Source: Rodentibacter pneumotropicus DSM 21403 (GTDB lineage: Bacteria > Pseudomonadota > Gammaproteobacteria > Enterobacterales > Pasteurellaceae). From it: a stretch of 64,000 bases of DNA. Shown piece after piece: positions 23,917 through 34,458 of this stretch. Within the stretch, counting starts at the first letter, position 1. Each line of letters begins with the position of its first letter. A program made the translations under genes and the position numbers. The notes under the pieces were generated by a model. The model made no database searches, was not told where the DNA came from, and saw nothing but the letters and a program-made list of their open reading frames with translations. The stretch spans positions 77,157-141,156 of the forward strand of contig NZ_KB904056.1 in the NCBI RefSeq assembly GCF_000379905.1. Reading direction: 5' to 3'.

Positions 23917-26007
23917 CTAAACGGGACGAATACTATCAATATCCAATTTAGCATCAAATTCTTGTTGTAGGAGAAGGAGTTTTTTATCCTGTTGAAGCTC
24001 ATCTCGAGCTTGTTCCCGCAAATCTTGATAAATTCTTTTACGATAAGTCATTGGCGTTGCAATATCACGATCATCTAATTGAATATCAACGGTCAGTAAC
24101 TTTTCATAAAATTGACTGAATGCTTCAGCCAGTAAATAAATACTACGTTCTTGGCGTAAATGCGCTTTACTTGAATGAAGTCCTAGACAAATTTTATTTT
24201 CAGTTTTGTCAAGTAAAAAGCAATTTAGAGCCAATTCTTTTGAAAAACCGCTCACACCGGAACTTTCCACAATGTTAGCCCATTCGTCCTGTTCTTGTGT
24301 CATTTCAATGATACGTGAATTCAGCTCCGGAGTAATATCCTTCAAAATAGCTTGCTTAATATCAGAAGGTGCAACAGCCACCGTTTCTTTTGCTAATTCC
24401 GGATTACGCCATTCCCAACGATAATTTTCTGCCTCAATAATATCCTGTTCTTCCTGTTCCAAATCAGAATTATCTTCCATTGTATTCATTATGGTTTGAA
24501 CATTTTTAGATATTTCCGGCATATTTTTTGAAATTGTCGGCTCGGCTTTCTTAGGAGGTGTCATTTCACGTACAGGAAGTGCGGTCATTTTTCGCTGTGT
24601 TTTTTGTGCATCAAGTATTTGCACCTGATGTATTGCTTCATTCACAGCATCATTCACTTCTTTTTGACGGACTTGTCGCTCACTAGTTTCAATTTGATCA
24701 AGCTGTTTTAGTGCTTCTAATGCCGCCAGCCCAGCGAAATTTACTTCGTTATTTGTTGAAGGTGAAGAGGAAGAAATAGGTTGAACGGACTTCGTTTTCT
24801 TATAGTTAGATTTAATATTTTGCGACAACACCGGTACATTAATATAATTGCCTTGATTTTCAACGACTCCTTTCTCAGTCGAATCTGTAACGTTAGCAGG
24901 TAAACTCGCCTTAGGTGTTGCCGTAAGAAACTTTGGGTGGAATGCCAATGCCCTCAATAGGGTCATTTCTACCCCTACACGATAATTCGGTGCTGCATTC
25001 AGCTCTTTTCTGCCTGAAACAACCACTTGATAGAAAAACTGTACGTCTTCCGGTGAGAGATGTTTCGCAAGGAAAGAGAGATGCTCATCTTCATGAGCTG
25101 AATTTTGAGGCAATAACTGCATTAATGCAATTTGGTGAAGCTTTTCCGCCACTTCTGCCAATAACTGCTCCCAATCACCGGCTTTTTCAGAGACAGCTTG
25201 AAGAATTTTCATCAAACGTTCGCCATTCCCTTGATGTAGAGCATAAATAATATCAATAGCTTGAGTATCATCTAATAAGCCTAACATTGTATTCACCACG
25301 TTCACTGTGACATGGCGGTCGCCCATTGCAATAGCTTGGTCAGTTAAGCTTAAACTATCCCGGATTCCACCCTGAGCAGCTTTCGCCAGCTTATCTAAAG
25401 CTAAGGGATCAAAAGGAATATTTTCTTGATCGAGAATATGCGCAAGGTGTTGCGAAATTTGCTGTTCATCTAACGCTTTCAGATGAAATTGCATACAACG
25501 GGATAAAATCGTTACCGGAAGTTTTTGCGGATCCGTTGTAGCCAGCAAGAATTTTACATACTCAGGCGGTTCTTCCAACGTTTTAAGTAGTGCATTAAAA
25601 GAATGGCGTGACAACATATGCACTTCGTCAATTAAATATACTTTAAAACGCCCAATCACCGGTTTATATTGCACGTTATCGAGTAATTCACGTGTATCTT
25701 CTACTTTTGTCCGTGAAGCCGCATCAATCTCAATCAGATCAATGAATGTTCCCTGTTCAATAGCTTGACAATTCTCACATTCTCCACAAGGGTGATCCGT
25801 AATACCGTTTTTAATGCAATTCAGGCCTTTGGCAAAAAGACGCGCAATAGAAGTCTTTCCCACACCACGCGTACCCGAAAACAGATATGCATGATGAAGT
25901 CGCTGTTCTTTTAATCCGTTAGAAAGTGCGGTAATAATATGCCCTTGCCCGACTACCTCCTCAAAAGTTTGAGGTCGCCATTTTCGGGCTAAAACTTGAT
26001 AACTCAT
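23917..26007 (-). CDS. dnaX: DNA polymerase III tau subunit
   Basis: 696 residues. The N-terminal AAA+ clamp-loader core has Walker A SGTRGVGKT at 44-52, a four-Cys zinc module (CIKNG...CGECENC), Walker B with LIDEVHML and sensor 1 ATTDPQKLP. A Gln/Lys-rich linker follows from about 380, and then the tau-specific C-terminal domain that binds DnaB and the polymerase alpha subunit. It couples helicase and polymerase at the fork. I looked for an A-AAA-AAG slippery site near codon 430, where E. coli makes gamma, and saw none. It starts 12 bp after apt, so the two form an operon. Confidence 0.95.
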   Translation of the reverse strand: MSYQVLARKWRPQTFEEVVGQGHIITALSNGLKEQRLHHAYLFSGTRGVGKTSIARLFAKGLNCIKNGITDHPCGECENCQAIEQGTFIDLIEIDAASRTKVEDTRELLDNVQYKPVIGRFKVYLIDEVHMLSRHSFNALLKTLEEPPEYVKFLLATTDPQKLPVTILSRCMQFHLKALDEQQISQHLAHILDQENIPFDPLALDKLAKAAQGGIRDSLSLTDQAIAMGDRHVTVNVVNTMLGLLDDTQAIDIIYALHQGNGERLMKILQAVSEKAGDWEQLLAEVAEKLHQIALMQLLPQNSAHEDEHLSFLAKHLSPEDVQFFYQVVVSGRKELNAAPNYRVGVEMTLLRALAFHPKFLTATPKASLPANVTDSTEKGVVENQGNYINVPVLSQNIKSNYKKTKSVQPISSSSPSTNNEVNFAGLAALEALKQLDQIETSERQVRQKEVNDAVNEAIHQVQILDAQKTQRKMTALPVREMTPPKKAEPTISKNMPEISKNVQTIMNTMEDNSDLEQEEQDIIEAENYRWEWRNPELAKETVAVAPSDIKQAILKDITPELNSRIIEMTQEQDEWANIVESSGVSGFSKELALNCFLLDKTENKICLGLHSSKAHLRQERSIYLLAEAFSQFYEKLLTVDIQLDDRDIATPMTYRKRIYQDLREQARDELQQDKKLLLLQQEFDAKLDIDSIRPV

Positions 26008-26019
26008 TGGTTTGTTTTG

Positions 26020-26562
26020 TTAATGACCTTCAAAATTGACTAAAGTATAGCAATCCACGCCTAAACTATTTAAACGTTTCTCACCACCAAGTTCCGGCAA
26101 ATTAATCACAAATGCTGCATGATTAACTTTTCCACCTAAACGCTCGACAAGTTTAACCGTAGCTTCTACAGTACCACCTGTCGCAAGTAAATCATCAATA
26201 ATTAATACATTATCACCCGGAGAAACTGAGTCAGTGTGGATTTCTAAAGTATCTTGCCCATATTCTAATTGGTAAGATTGAGAAATTGTTTCACGGGGTA
26301 ATTTTTTAGGTTTTCTAACTAATTCAAAAGGTAAGCCTAGCGCAATCGCAACCGGCGCACCAAAAATAAAACCACGGGATTCAGTACCCAGCACTTTAGT
26401 AATATTTTTATTACGGTACTGTTCAGCGATCAGTTCAATACTCGCTTTGAATGCAGCCGGAACCTCGAGCAATGAGGTGATATCACGAAAGATAATTCCT
26501 TCTTTTGGATAATTAGGAATAGATTTTATAGACGATTTAATAAGTTCAAGTTGTTTATTCAT
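26020..26562 (-). CDS. apt: Adenine phosphoribosyltransferase
   Basis: 180 residues from the ATG at 26562; a TTG four codons upstream is in frame but less likely. Apt joins adenine to PRPP to give AMP, purine salvage in the cytosol. The PRPP-binding loop is [16 protein letters not shown], and the dimer/flap region contains [27 protein letters not shown] at the N-terminus is typical. It lies directly upstream of dnaX, a pairing also known in enterobacteria. Confidence 0.95.
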   Translation of the reverse strand: MNKQLELIKSSIKSIPNYPKEGIIFRDITSLLEVPAAFKASIELIAEQYRNKNITKVLGTESRGFIFGAPVAIALGLPFELVRKPKKLPRETISQSYQLEYGQDTLEIHTDSVSPGDNVLIIDDLLATGGTVEATVKLVERLGGKVNHAAFVINLPELGGEKRLNSLGVDCYTLVNFEGH

Positions 26563-26682
26563 AAATGAGTTCAATGATAAAGTGAGATAATGTCAATTTT
26601 TTGGACTCAAATTCTATCATAAAATACTGGAAAAAATGGAAATTTCCTGATGTAAACAATATAAAAAATCTTCAAAAACAGA

Positions 26683-26716
26683 AAGGCTAAATGAAATTGT
26701 CATCTCATTTAGCCTT
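26683..26716 (-). terminator. Terminator after the NlpC/P60 lipoprotein gene
   Basis: A perfect 12-bp stem (AAGGCTAAATGA and its complement) with a 10-base loop, followed on the minus strand by TCTGTTTTT. It lies 30 bp past the stop of the lipoprotein gene. Confidence 0.75.
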
Positions 26717-26745
26717 AAAAAATACTTTAAAAAAACAACCGCACT

Positions 26746-27294
26746 TTACATGATACGACGTGATTGAGTATAAGTTCTTGCCCAATAGTTTTCATCTAAA
26801 GAGCTAATGGTAACCCCTTGGCTGGAACTGGCATGCATAAACTGGTTGTTACCGATATAAACACCGACATGGTGATTACCGCGGAAGAATACAAGGTCAC
26901 CTTTTTGTAATTCATGTTTACTGATTTTACGTCCTAAATACCGCTGTTCCGCTGTAGAACGAGGAAGTTTAATCCCATAAGCATTAAAAAAAGTTGTTTG
27001 CATAAATGCTGAGCAATCAATACCACGTTTGCTGCTTCCGCCCATTCTATAGCGTGTTCCTGCCCATTCATTATAAACGCCGGCAAGTGCTTTATCGCTA
27101 ACTAAACCAGAACGGGGACGGTTTGTTCTTAATGTCTGATGAATACCACGCTCACCCTTTTCTAATTTACTTATTAATCCGGTGAGTTGAGCATCATCAC
27201 TTTCTGAAATTTTATTACGATAGGTATTATTTCCGCTTGAACATGCGGTGGCGAGTATGATAACTCCAGTAATTACTAAAAATCGCTTTAACAT
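26746..27294 (-). CDS. NlpC/P60 peptidoglycan hydrolase lipoprotein
   Basis: 182 residues. A lipoprotein signal peptide with lipobox LATAC places the mature N-terminus at Cys18. The C-terminal NlpC/P60 domain holds the catalytic Cys in RGIDCSAFM and the His in HHVGVYIGN, with the third polar residue probably in the FMHASSSQGV stretch. It probably acts as a D,L-endopeptidase on stem peptides, like E. coli Spr/MepS or NlpC. An uptake signal overlaps its 3' end. It stands alone, with terminators on both sides. Confidence 0.88.
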   Translation of the reverse strand: MLKRFLVITGVIILATACSSGNNTYRNKISESDDAQLTGLISKLEKGERGIHQTLRTNRPRSGLVSDKALAGVYNEWAGTRYRMGGSSKRGIDCSAFMQTTFFNAYGIKLPRSTAEQRYLGRKISKHELQKGDLVFFRGNHHVGVYIGNNQFMHASSSQGVTISSLDENYWARTYTQSRRIM

Positions 27295-27416
27295 ACTAAA
27301 AAATTTAAAAGAATCAGAATTATATAAAACTGCTTCCCAAGGCTATCAAATATAAAGGTACATAGCCAGTTAAAATTGAATTTTTATACCAATTTATAAT
27401 ATGATTTCTAAAAAAT

Positions 27417-27442
27417 AAAGGCAATTCATAGGAATTGCCTTT
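27417..27442 (-). terminator. Terminator after lpdA
   Basis: An 11-bp perfect stem (AAAGGCAATTC and its complement) with a 4-base loop. On the minus strand it is followed by TATTTTTT. It ends the pyruvate dehydrogenase cluster. Confidence 0.85.
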
Positions 27443-27459
27443 TAATCGTTAGGAACTAA

Positions 27460-28884
27460 CTATTTTTTCTTCGCTTTAGCATTAGGGAGATCGGTAATCG
27501 ACCCTTCAAAAACTTCAGCGGCTAATCCGACAGATTCGTGTAATGTTGGGTGAGCATGAATAGTTAATGCAATGTCTTCCGCATCACATCCCATTTCGAT
27601 CGCAAGACCGATTTCACCTAACAATTCACCACCATTTGAACCAACAATCGCTCCACCAAGAATACGATGCGTATCTTTATCAAAGATAAGTTTTGTCATC
27701 CCCTCTGAGCATTCAGATGCAATCGCACGACCGGATGCTGCCCATGGGAATTTCGCAACTTCGTAATTCAAGCCGTCCTGTTTACATTCTTTCTCTGTTT
27801 TACCTACCCAAGCGACCTCCGGCTCAGTATAAGCAATTGATGGAATGACTTTCGGATCAAAATAGTGTTTTTGTCCCGCAATAACTTCAGCGGCAACATG
27901 ACCTTCGTGAACGCCTTTATGCGCTAACATCGGTTGTCCAACAATATCACCGATCGCAAAAATATGCGGCACATTAGTACGCATTTGTTTATCCACATGA
28001 ATGAAACCACGTTCATCAACTTCAACACCGGCTTTACCTGCATCAATTAATTTACCGTTTGGTACACGACCGATAGCGACTAATACGGCATCATAACGTT
28101 TCGTATCGTTGCAGGCTTTACCTTCCATTGAAACATAAATACCATCATCTTTCGCTTCAACTGCCGTTACTTTAGTTTCAAGCATTAACTTAAATTTCTT
28201 CTCGATTTGTTTGGTATAAATAGCGACCACATCTTTATCCGCAGCCGGAATGACTTGATCAAACATTTCAACCACTTCAATCTCTGAACCTAATGCGTGA
28301 TAAACCGTTCCCATTTCTAAACCGATAATACCGCCACCCATAATTAATAATTTTTTCGGTACTTCTTTTAATTTAAGTGCATCGGTTGAATTCCAAATAC
28401 GCGGATCTTCGTGTGGAATGAAAGGTAATTCGATTGGACGAGAACCGGCTGCAATAATCGCATTATCAAATTTTACAGTGGTTGGATTACCATCACGATC
28501 ACGGGCAACTAAAGTATTTGGATCAGTAAATGCTGCCAAACCTTCCACCACGGTGACTTTACGTTGTTTCGCCATACCCGCTAAACCACCGGTTAATTTT
28601 GCAACAACCGCATCTTTACCGGCACGAACTTGATCTAAATCAATTTTAGGCTCACTAAAATAAACACCGTTTTTCTCAGCATGTTTTGCTTCTTCAATTA
28701 CTTTGGCAACATGTAATAATGCTTTAGACGGGATACACCCCACATTTAAGCATACACCACCAAGCGTAGAATAGCGTTCAACAAGCACTGTTTCTAATCC
28801 AAGATCCGCACAGCGGAATGCTGCGGAATAACCTGCCGGACCGGCACCAAGTACAACGACTTGGGTTTTAATTTCTTTACTCAT
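27460..28884 (-). CDS. lpdA: Dihydrolipoamide dehydrogenase (E3)
   Basis: 474 residues. A flavoprotein that reoxidises dihydrolipoamide in the pyruvate (and 2-oxoglutarate) dehydrogenase complexes, passing electrons to NAD+. FAD-binding GAGPAG at 13-18, redox disulfide Cys45/Cys50 in GGVCLNVGC, NAD-binding GGGIIGLEMG, FAD motif AIGDIVGQPMLAHKG, and the catalytic His-Glu pair in HAHPTLHES at the C-terminus. It sits 95 bp after aceF with a terminator hairpin between, so it may be partly uncoupled from aceEF, in keeping with its use by other complexes. Confidence 0.97.
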   Translation of the reverse strand: MSKEIKTQVVVLGAGPAGYSAAFRCADLGLETVLVERYSTLGGVCLNVGCIPSKALLHVAKVIEEAKHAEKNGVYFSEPKIDLDQVRAGKDAVVAKLTGGLAGMAKQRKVTVVEGLAAFTDPNTLVARDRDGNPTTVKFDNAIIAAGSRPIELPFIPHEDPRIWNSTDALKLKEVPKKLLIMGGGIIGLEMGTVYHALGSEIEVVEMFDQVIPAADKDVVAIYTKQIEKKFKLMLETKVTAVEAKDDGIYVSMEGKACNDTKRYDAVLVAIGRVPNGKLIDAGKAGVEVDERGFIHVDKQMRTNVPHIFAIGDIVGQPMLAHKGVHEGHVAAEVIAGQKHYFDPKVIPSIAYTEPEVAWVGKTEKECKQDGLNYEVAKFPWAASGRAIASECSEGMTKLIFDKDTHRILGGAIVGSNGGELLGEIGLAIEMGCDAEDIALTIHAHPTLHESVGLAAEVFEGSITDLPNAKAKKK

Positions 28885-28948
28885 TTTTACCTCGTAAAAA
28901 CGTTGAAATTATTGACCGCTCTTTTGAGCAATCAGGAACATTCAAAAA

Positions 28949-28974
28949 AACGCCCCTCAAGCGCGAGAGGCGTT
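28949..28974 (-). terminator. Intrinsic terminator between aceF and lpdA
   Basis: On the minus strand a 10-bp G+C-rich stem (one mismatch) with a 6-base loop runs straight into a T7 tract, 5 bp past the aceF stop. The form is a strong rho-independent terminator or attenuator. Confidence 0.82.
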
Positions 28975-28979
28975 ATTTA

Positions 28980-30884
28980 TTACATAATCAAGCGACGTAA
29001 ATCCGCTAATACAGAGCCAATATAGCTAATGAAACGTGCACCGTCAGCACCATCAATCACACGGTGATCGAAAGATAATGACATTGGAAGAATTAAGCGA
29101 GGTGCGAATTCTTTGCCGTTCCATACCGGTTCCATAGAAGATTTAGAAACGCCTAAAATCGCCACTTCCGGTGCATTGACAATTGGTGCAAAATGCGTTG
29201 TACCAATACCGCCAAGGCTTGAAATAGTGAAACAGCCACCTTGCATATCAGATGCTGAAAGTTTACCTTCGCGGGCTTTTTTCGACACTTCCATTAACTC
29301 ACGAGAAAGTTCGATGATACCTTTTTTATTCACATTTTTGAACACAGGTACCACTAAACCGTTTGGTGTATCCACCGCAACACCGATATTGATATATTTT
29401 TTCAAGATCAAGCGTTGTGCATCTTCAGTAATTGAACTGTTGAAACGAGGATAGGCTTCCAAGGCTTTCGCGACGGCTTTCATGATAAATACAACAGGGG
29501 TAATTTTCACACCTAATTTTTGTTTTTCAGCAAGTACGTTTTGTTCCTTACGGAAAGCTTCCAAATCGGTGATATCTGCTTTATCAAAATGAGTAACATG
29601 TGGAATCATCACCCAGTTACGATGTAAGTTTGCACCAGAAATTTTATTGATACGGCTTAACTCAACTTCTTCAATTTCACCAAATTTGCTGAAATCCACT
29701 TTCGGCCATGGTAATAAACCAAGACCTGCGCCATTTGCCACACCATTGCCAGCCGCTGAAGAAGTTGTTGTTCCACTTTCATAAGCTTTAACTGCAGTTT
29801 TCACATAAGCTTGAATATCTTCCTTAACAATGCGTCCTTTACGTCCCGTACCTTTTACTTTGTCTAAGTTCACGCCAAATTCACGAGCTAAACGACGAAT
29901 TACCGGAGTCGCATGTGCATAACCTGTACTTGCTACGACTTGCTCTTGGCTTAAACCTGATACATTGCCGCTTTCTGTCGTAGAAGCCGGAGTCGCTGTT
30001 GTTTGTGCAGTAGGAGCAGCCTGTGCGACAGGAGCCGCTACCGGTGCTGCACCTGCGACTTCAAAACGCATAATTAATGAACCGGTTGATACTTTGTCAC
30101 CTGATTTTACTAAAATTTCTTTTACCACACCCGCAAATGGTGCAGGTACTTCCATTGACGCTTTATCACCTTCAACCGTAATTAAAGACTGTTCTTCAGA
30201 AACAGTATCACCTACAGCAACCATAATTTCGGTAACATTCACTTCATCACCACCGATATCCGGTACGTTTACATCTTTAATTGCAGATGTTACCGGTGCG
30301 GCAGCCGCAGGAGTCGATTCTTGAACCTGAGCAGAAACAGCTGGTGCTGCGCCTGCTACTTCAAATTTCATAATTAATTTACCGGTGGAAACCTTATCAC
30401 CTACATTGATTAAAATTTCTTTTACCACACCTGCGATTGGTGCCGGTACTTCCATAGACGCTTTGTCGCCTTCTACGTTAATGATAGATTGATCAAGTTC
30501 AATGGAATCCCCTATTTTCACCATAATTTCAGTGACGTTGACTTCATCAGAACCGATATCAGGAACGTTTACTTCTACTACGCTCGCTGCCGCAGGTGTA
30601 TCAACCGATTTCACTTCTTGTGCAGGCGCTGCTGATACCGTAGCTGCTGTTTCTGCAGAATCCAATATCAACATTGGTGTACCTGTAGTGACTTTATCAC
30701 CAACTTTCACTAAAACTTCTTTTACTACCCCCGCTTCCGGCGCCGGTACTTCCATTGAAGCCTTATCGCCTTCTACGTTAATAATACTTTGATCTACTGC
30801 AATGGTGTCACCGACTTTTACCATTACTTCCGTTACAGTAACTTCATCGCTACCAATATCAGGAATTTGAATTTGTTTTGACAT
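28980..30884 (-). CDS. aceF: Pyruvate dehydrogenase E2, dihydrolipoamide acetyltransferase
   Basis: 634 residues. Three lipoyl domains with lipoylated Lys41, Lys141 and Lys241, each in [11 protein letters not shown], spaced exactly 100 residues apart and joined by Ala/Pro-rich flexible linkers. Then comes the peripheral-subunit-binding domain ([15 protein letters not shown] ... [11 protein letters not shown]) and the acetyltransferase core with the catalytic His in [13 protein letters not shown]. It forms the core of the complex and transfers acetyl groups to CoA. It lies 63 bp after aceE. The H. influenzae protein is, as I recall, shorter with two lipoyl domains. Confidence 0.97.
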   Translation of the reverse strand: MSKQIQIPDIGSDEVTVTEVMVKVGDTIAVDQSIINVEGDKASMEVPAPEAGVVKEVLVKVGDKVTTGTPMLILDSAETAATVSAAPAQEVKSVDTPAAASVVEVNVPDIGSDEVNVTEIMVKIGDSIELDQSIINVEGDKASMEVPAPIAGVVKEILINVGDKVSTGKLIMKFEVAGAAPAVSAQVQESTPAAAAPVTSAIKDVNVPDIGGDEVNVTEIMVAVGDTVSEEQSLITVEGDKASMEVPAPFAGVVKEILVKSGDKVSTGSLIMRFEVAGAAPVAAPVAQAAPTAQTTATPASTTESGNVSGLSQEQVVASTGYAHATPVIRRLAREFGVNLDKVKGTGRKGRIVKEDIQAYVKTAVKAYESGTTTSSAAGNGVANGAGLGLLPWPKVDFSKFGEIEEVELSRINKISGANLHRNWVMIPHVTHFDKADITDLEAFRKEQNVLAEKQKLGVKITPVVFIMKAVAKALEAYPRFNSSITEDAQRLILKKYINIGVAVDTPNGLVVPVFKNVNKKGIIELSRELMEVSKKAREGKLSASDMQGGCFTISSLGGIGTTHFAPIVNAPEVAILGVSKSSMEPVWNGKEFAPRLILPMSLSFDHRVIDGADGARFISYIGSVLADLRRLIM

Positions 30885-30900
30885 TTTTTGTTCCTTAATA

Positions 30901-30936
30901 AAGTGCGGTCAAATTTACTAAAATTTTTGACCGCAG
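30901..30936. repeat. Inverted uptake-signal pair between aceE and aceF
   Basis: AAGTGCGGTCAAATTT faces an imperfect copy (AAATTTTTGACCGCA) in the 63-bp aceE-aceF gap. It can form a hairpin, but the T run after it is short, so read-through into aceF is expected. Confidence 0.6.
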
Positions 30937-30947
30937 TTTTCCATCAA

Positions 30948-33605
30948 TTACGCATAAAGCGGATTGATACGATCAACATTCAAACCGAATTTAGCAATAG
31001 CATCCGCAACAACTTGATTTGTTACAGTACCTTCTTTCGCTAATTGAGAAAGAGCGGCAACAACGATATAACGTTCATCTACTTCAAAATGCTCACGTAA
31101 ATTTGCACGGCTGTCTGAACGACCAAAACCATCCGTACCCAATACGTGATAATGTTTAGTCGGTACAAATGCACGAATTTGATCAGCATAACCTTTAACG
31201 TAGTCTGTTGATGCCACTGTTGGTAAATCAGCCAATACTTGTGCCACATAAGGTACGCGTTGCTCTGCTGTCGGATGTAATAAATTCCAACGAGTCGCAT
31301 CGTTACCTTCACGAGCCAATTCATTGAATGATGGTGCAGAGAACACATCGGAAGTCACACCATAATCATTTGCAAGGATTTGTGCTGCTTCACGAACATG
31401 ACGCATAATCGCACCAGAACCTAACAATTGAACGTGTCCTTTACCTTTACCTTTCACTGTTTCAAATTTATATAAACCTTTACGGATACCTTCCTCTGCA
31501 CCTTCTGGCATTGCCGGTTGTTCAGTCACTTCATTCAATGTAGTGATGTAGTAGAACACATCTTCTTGTTTTTCGCCGTACATACGTTGAATACCATCTT
31601 GAATGATTACTGCCACTTCAAAGGCAAATGATGGATCATAAGTGACACAATTAGGAATCACACCAGCTTGGATATGGCTATGACCATCCTCGTGTTGTAA
31701 ACCTTCTCCGTTGAGTGTTGTACGACCTGAGGTACCACCAATCATAAAACCACGTGCAAGCTGGTCACCTGCTAACCACATCATATCGCCCACACGTTGG
31801 AAACCAAACATGGAGTAATAGATGAAGAAAGGAATCATTGGCTGGTTATTCACAGAGTATGAATTTGCAACAGCCAACCAAGATGCCGTCGCACCTAATT
31901 CATTGATACCTTCTTGTAATACCTGACCATCAGTAGCTTCACGATAATAAGCGACCAAGTCACGGTCTGAAGGCACATATTTTTGACCATACGGATTATA
32001 AATACCGACTTGGCGGAATAACCCTTCCATACCAAAAGTACGCGCTTCATCTGCGATGATTGGTACAATTGTTTTACCAATATTTTTGTCTTTTAATAAG
32101 GTATTTAATACACGGGTAAATGCCATAGTGGTTGAGATACCACGAGGTTGTGCATCTAGTAACGCTTTAAAATCATCTAATGCCGGAACTTTATATTCCA
32201 CATCAAATTTAGGTTTACGAGCAGGCACATATCCATTTAATGCTTTACGGTGTCCGTGTAAATAATCGTATTCTTCAGAACCTTCTGGGAATTTAATGTA
32301 CTCAAGTTTTTCAACTTGTTCATCGGTTAATGGTAATTGGAAGTAGTCACGGAAACCTTTAAGGCTTTCATAAGACATTTTTTTAGATTGGTGGGCAGTA
32401 TTTTTACTTTCTGCTTCAGGAATTTTATAGCCTTTAACCTGTTGCGCTAAAATAACAACCGGTTTCGTTGCATTTTGTGCTTTTGCGTAAGCCGCATAAA
32501 GTTTTTCTGCATCATGCGCGCCACGGCGTAATGCCCAAATTTCATCATCAGTCATATCAGCAACTAATGCTGCAGTTTCCGGATAACGACCAAAGAAATG
32601 TTCACGTACGTAAGCACCATCTTTCGATTTGAATGTTAAGTAGTCACCATCTACTACTTCCATCATTAATTGGGTTAATTTACCGGAAGTATCTTTCTCA
32701 AATAATTTATCCCAGTTACTACCCCATAGAACTTTAATCACTTCCCAACCAGCACCGGTGAATAAACCTTCTAACTCTTGAACAATTTTACCGTTACCAT
32801 TTACCGGTCCATCTAAACGTTGAAGGTTACAGCTGATTGTGAAAATTAAATTATCCAAGCCTTCGCGTGCAGCAAATGTTAATGCGCCTTTAGACTCAAT
32901 TTCATCCATCTCACCATCACCTAAGAAGGCATAAACTTTTTGGTCTTTTGTATCTTTCAAACCGCGGTTATCCAGATATTTTAAGAAACGAGCTTGATAA
33001 ATTGCATTAACCGGTCCTAATCCCATTGAAACGGTTGAGAATTGCCAGAACTCAGGCATTAATTTCGGATGAGGATATGAAGATAATCCGTCAACAAAGG
33101 CTTCTTGGCGGAAATTATCCAATTGCTCTTCCGTTAAACGACCTTCTAAGAAAGCACGTGCATACATACCCGGTGCAGCGTGACCTTGGAAGAAAATTAA
33201 GTCACCACCATTTTTCTCTGTTGCTGCCTTAAAGAAATGGTTATAACACACTTCATACATTGTTGCGGCAGATTGGAAAGTAGAAATGTGACCACCTAAG
33301 TCGAGATCTTTTTTCTGACTACGTAGAACCATTGCGATTGCATTCCAACGTACAGCAGAACGGATGCGGCGTTCAATTTCATGGTTACCCGGGTAAGCAG
33401 GTTGCTCGGATACAGGGATAGTGTTCACGTAATCAGTGGTTACGCCTGTAGGTAATGAAACACCATTAGTACGCGCTTGACCTATTACTTGTTCAATAAT
33501 ATATTGCGCGCGCTCAACACCTTCTTCACGAATCAAAGAATCTAATGATTGCAGCCAATCTTGGGTTTCGATTGGATCTACGTCATTTTTTAAAATCTCA
33601 GACAT
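30948..33605 (-). CDS. aceE: Pyruvate dehydrogenase E1
   Basis: 885 residues, the homodimeric E1 type. It decarboxylates pyruvate with thiamine diphosphate and acetylates the lipoyl group of AceF. The thiamine-diphosphate motif begins FLGDGEMDE and ends near NLIFTISCNLQRLDGP; the N-terminal EIERRIRSAVRWNA and RTFGMEGLFRQVGIYNP are family hallmarks. The Shine-Dalgarno is AAGGAA. It is the first gene of the aceE-aceF(-lpdA) cluster. No PdhR-like palindrome was obvious upstream. Confidence 0.97.
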   Translation of the reverse strand: MSEILKNDVDPIETQDWLQSLDSLIREEGVERAQYIIEQVIGQARTNGVSLPTGVTTDYVNTIPVSEQPAYPGNHEIERRIRSAVRWNAIAMVLRSQKKDLDLGGHISTFQSAATMYEVCYNHFFKAATEKNGGDLIFFQGHAAPGMYARAFLEGRLTEEQLDNFRQEAFVDGLSSYPHPKLMPEFWQFSTVSMGLGPVNAIYQARFLKYLDNRGLKDTKDQKVYAFLGDGEMDEIESKGALTFAAREGLDNLIFTISCNLQRLDGPVNGNGKIVQELEGLFTGAGWEVIKVLWGSNWDKLFEKDTSGKLTQLMMEVVDGDYLTFKSKDGAYVREHFFGRYPETAALVADMTDDEIWALRRGAHDAEKLYAAYAKAQNATKPVVILAQQVKGYKIPEAESKNTAHQSKKMSYESLKGFRDYFQLPLTDEQVEKLEYIKFPEGSEEYDYLHGHRKALNGYVPARKPKFDVEYKVPALDDFKALLDAQPRGISTTMAFTRVLNTLLKDKNIGKTIVPIIADEARTFGMEGLFRQVGIYNPYGQKYVPSDRDLVAYYREATDGQVLQEGINELGATASWLAVANSYSVNNQPMIPFFIYYSMFGFQRVGDMMWLAGDQLARGFMIGGTSGRTTLNGEGLQHEDGHSHIQAGVIPNCVTYDPSFAFEVAVIIQDGIQRMYGEKQEDVFYYITTLNEVTEQPAMPEGAEEGIRKGLYKFETVKGKGKGHVQLLGSGAIMRHVREAAQILANDYGVTSDVFSAPSFNELAREGNDATRWNLLHPTAEQRVPYVAQVLADLPTVASTDYVKGYADQIRAFVPTKHYHVLGTDGFGRSDSRANLREHFEVDERYIVVAALSQLAKEGTVTNQVVADAIAKFGLNVDRINPLYA

Positions 33606-33904
33606 AGGTTTTCCTTATCTGTTAATTAAGTGAAAATTAGTTCAGCCAAAAGCCAAACACGAATATAAGAAATGCCTGTTTCAGCTTTACAAGCATTTAA
33701 CAAATTTCATAAATTTTAGAAGATTTTTTGAAATAAAGATAGTAAATTTTCTACCAAACTACTTTTCTCTTCATCCTATTTACCTAAAGTGCGGTAGTTT
33801 TCCGGCGTATTTTAATTAGCTCATTAAAACCATAGGTAAAATCATTGCATCCGTATAATCTTTGCGCTAGAGTCTCCTCTACTTTCAAGACAAGGACTTT
33901 CTTT
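33606..33904. other. Divergent aceE/mgsA intergenic region
   Basis: 299 bases without a gene. It holds an uptake signal (AAAGTGCGGT, 33786-33795) and a good TATAAT at 33854-33859 that probably is the mgsA -10 element. I see no clear regulator site for aceE. Confidence 0.6.
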
Positions 33905-34363
33905 ATGAAATCAACGACCAGAACACTCTATCAACACAAACGCATCGCCCTCGTAGCCCATGATAATTGTAAACAAAATCTTATTCAGTGGGTGAAAAAG
34001 CACAATATCTCACTAAGCGCTCATCAACTTTATGCGACTGGAACAACGGGACATTTACTGGCTCGGGAAAGCGGTTTGACAATTAAACCACTATTGAGTG
34101 GTCCAATGGGTGGCGATCAACAATTGGGCGGACTTATTGCAGAAAAGAAAATTGATCTCATCATTTTCTTTTGGGATCCAATGAATGCCGCACCTCACGA
34201 TCCGGATGTGAAAGCCCTTATGCGCATTGCAACCGTATGGAACATTCCGGTCGCGATTAATCAAACGACTGCAGATTTTTTACTCACTTCTTCACTTTTT
34301 GAGCAAAATATAGAAATTGAAATTCCCGATTACGAAAGTTATTTGAAAGAACGTCTAGGATAA
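33905..34363 (+). CDS. mgsA: Methylglyoxal synthase
   Basis: 152 residues from the ATG at 33905, preceded by AAGGA. An upstream in-frame ATG at 33845 lies before the likely -10 box (33854-33859) and is rejected. MgsA turns dihydroxyacetone phosphate into methylglyoxal and phosphate, a bypass of glycolysis under phosphate limitation. The phosphate-binding loop is ATGTTGHLL, followed by [17 protein letters not shown] with the catalytic Asp and [18 protein letters not shown]. Single-gene unit ending at a terminator. Confidence 0.96.
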   Translation: MKSTTRTLYQHKRIALVAHDNCKQNLIQWVKKHNISLSAHQLYATGTTGHLLARESGLTIKPLLSGPMGGDQQLGGLIAEKKIDLIIFFWDPMNAAPHDPDVKALMRIATVWNIPVAINQTTADFLLTSSLFEQNIEIEIPDYESYLKERLG

Positions 34364-34398
34364 AACTCAGTAAAAATTAACCGCACTTCAAATACAAA

Positions 34399-34426
34399 AA
34401 AGGAGATAAATGACATTATCTCCTTT
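34399..34426. terminator. Terminator between mgsA and ydgA-like gene
   Basis: A perfect 11-bp stem (AAAGGAGATAA and its complement) with a 6-base loop, flanked by A and T runs; suited to both converging genes. Confidence 0.82.
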
Positions 34427-34458
34427 ATTATTTCATCAAAAGCGGATGGACATTAAGC

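Noticed and set aside
23917-26007. Programmed frameshift in dnaX producing gamma
   Set aside because: No A-AAA-AAG slippery heptamer with a following hairpin was seen near the expected codons; the frame encodes full-length tau.
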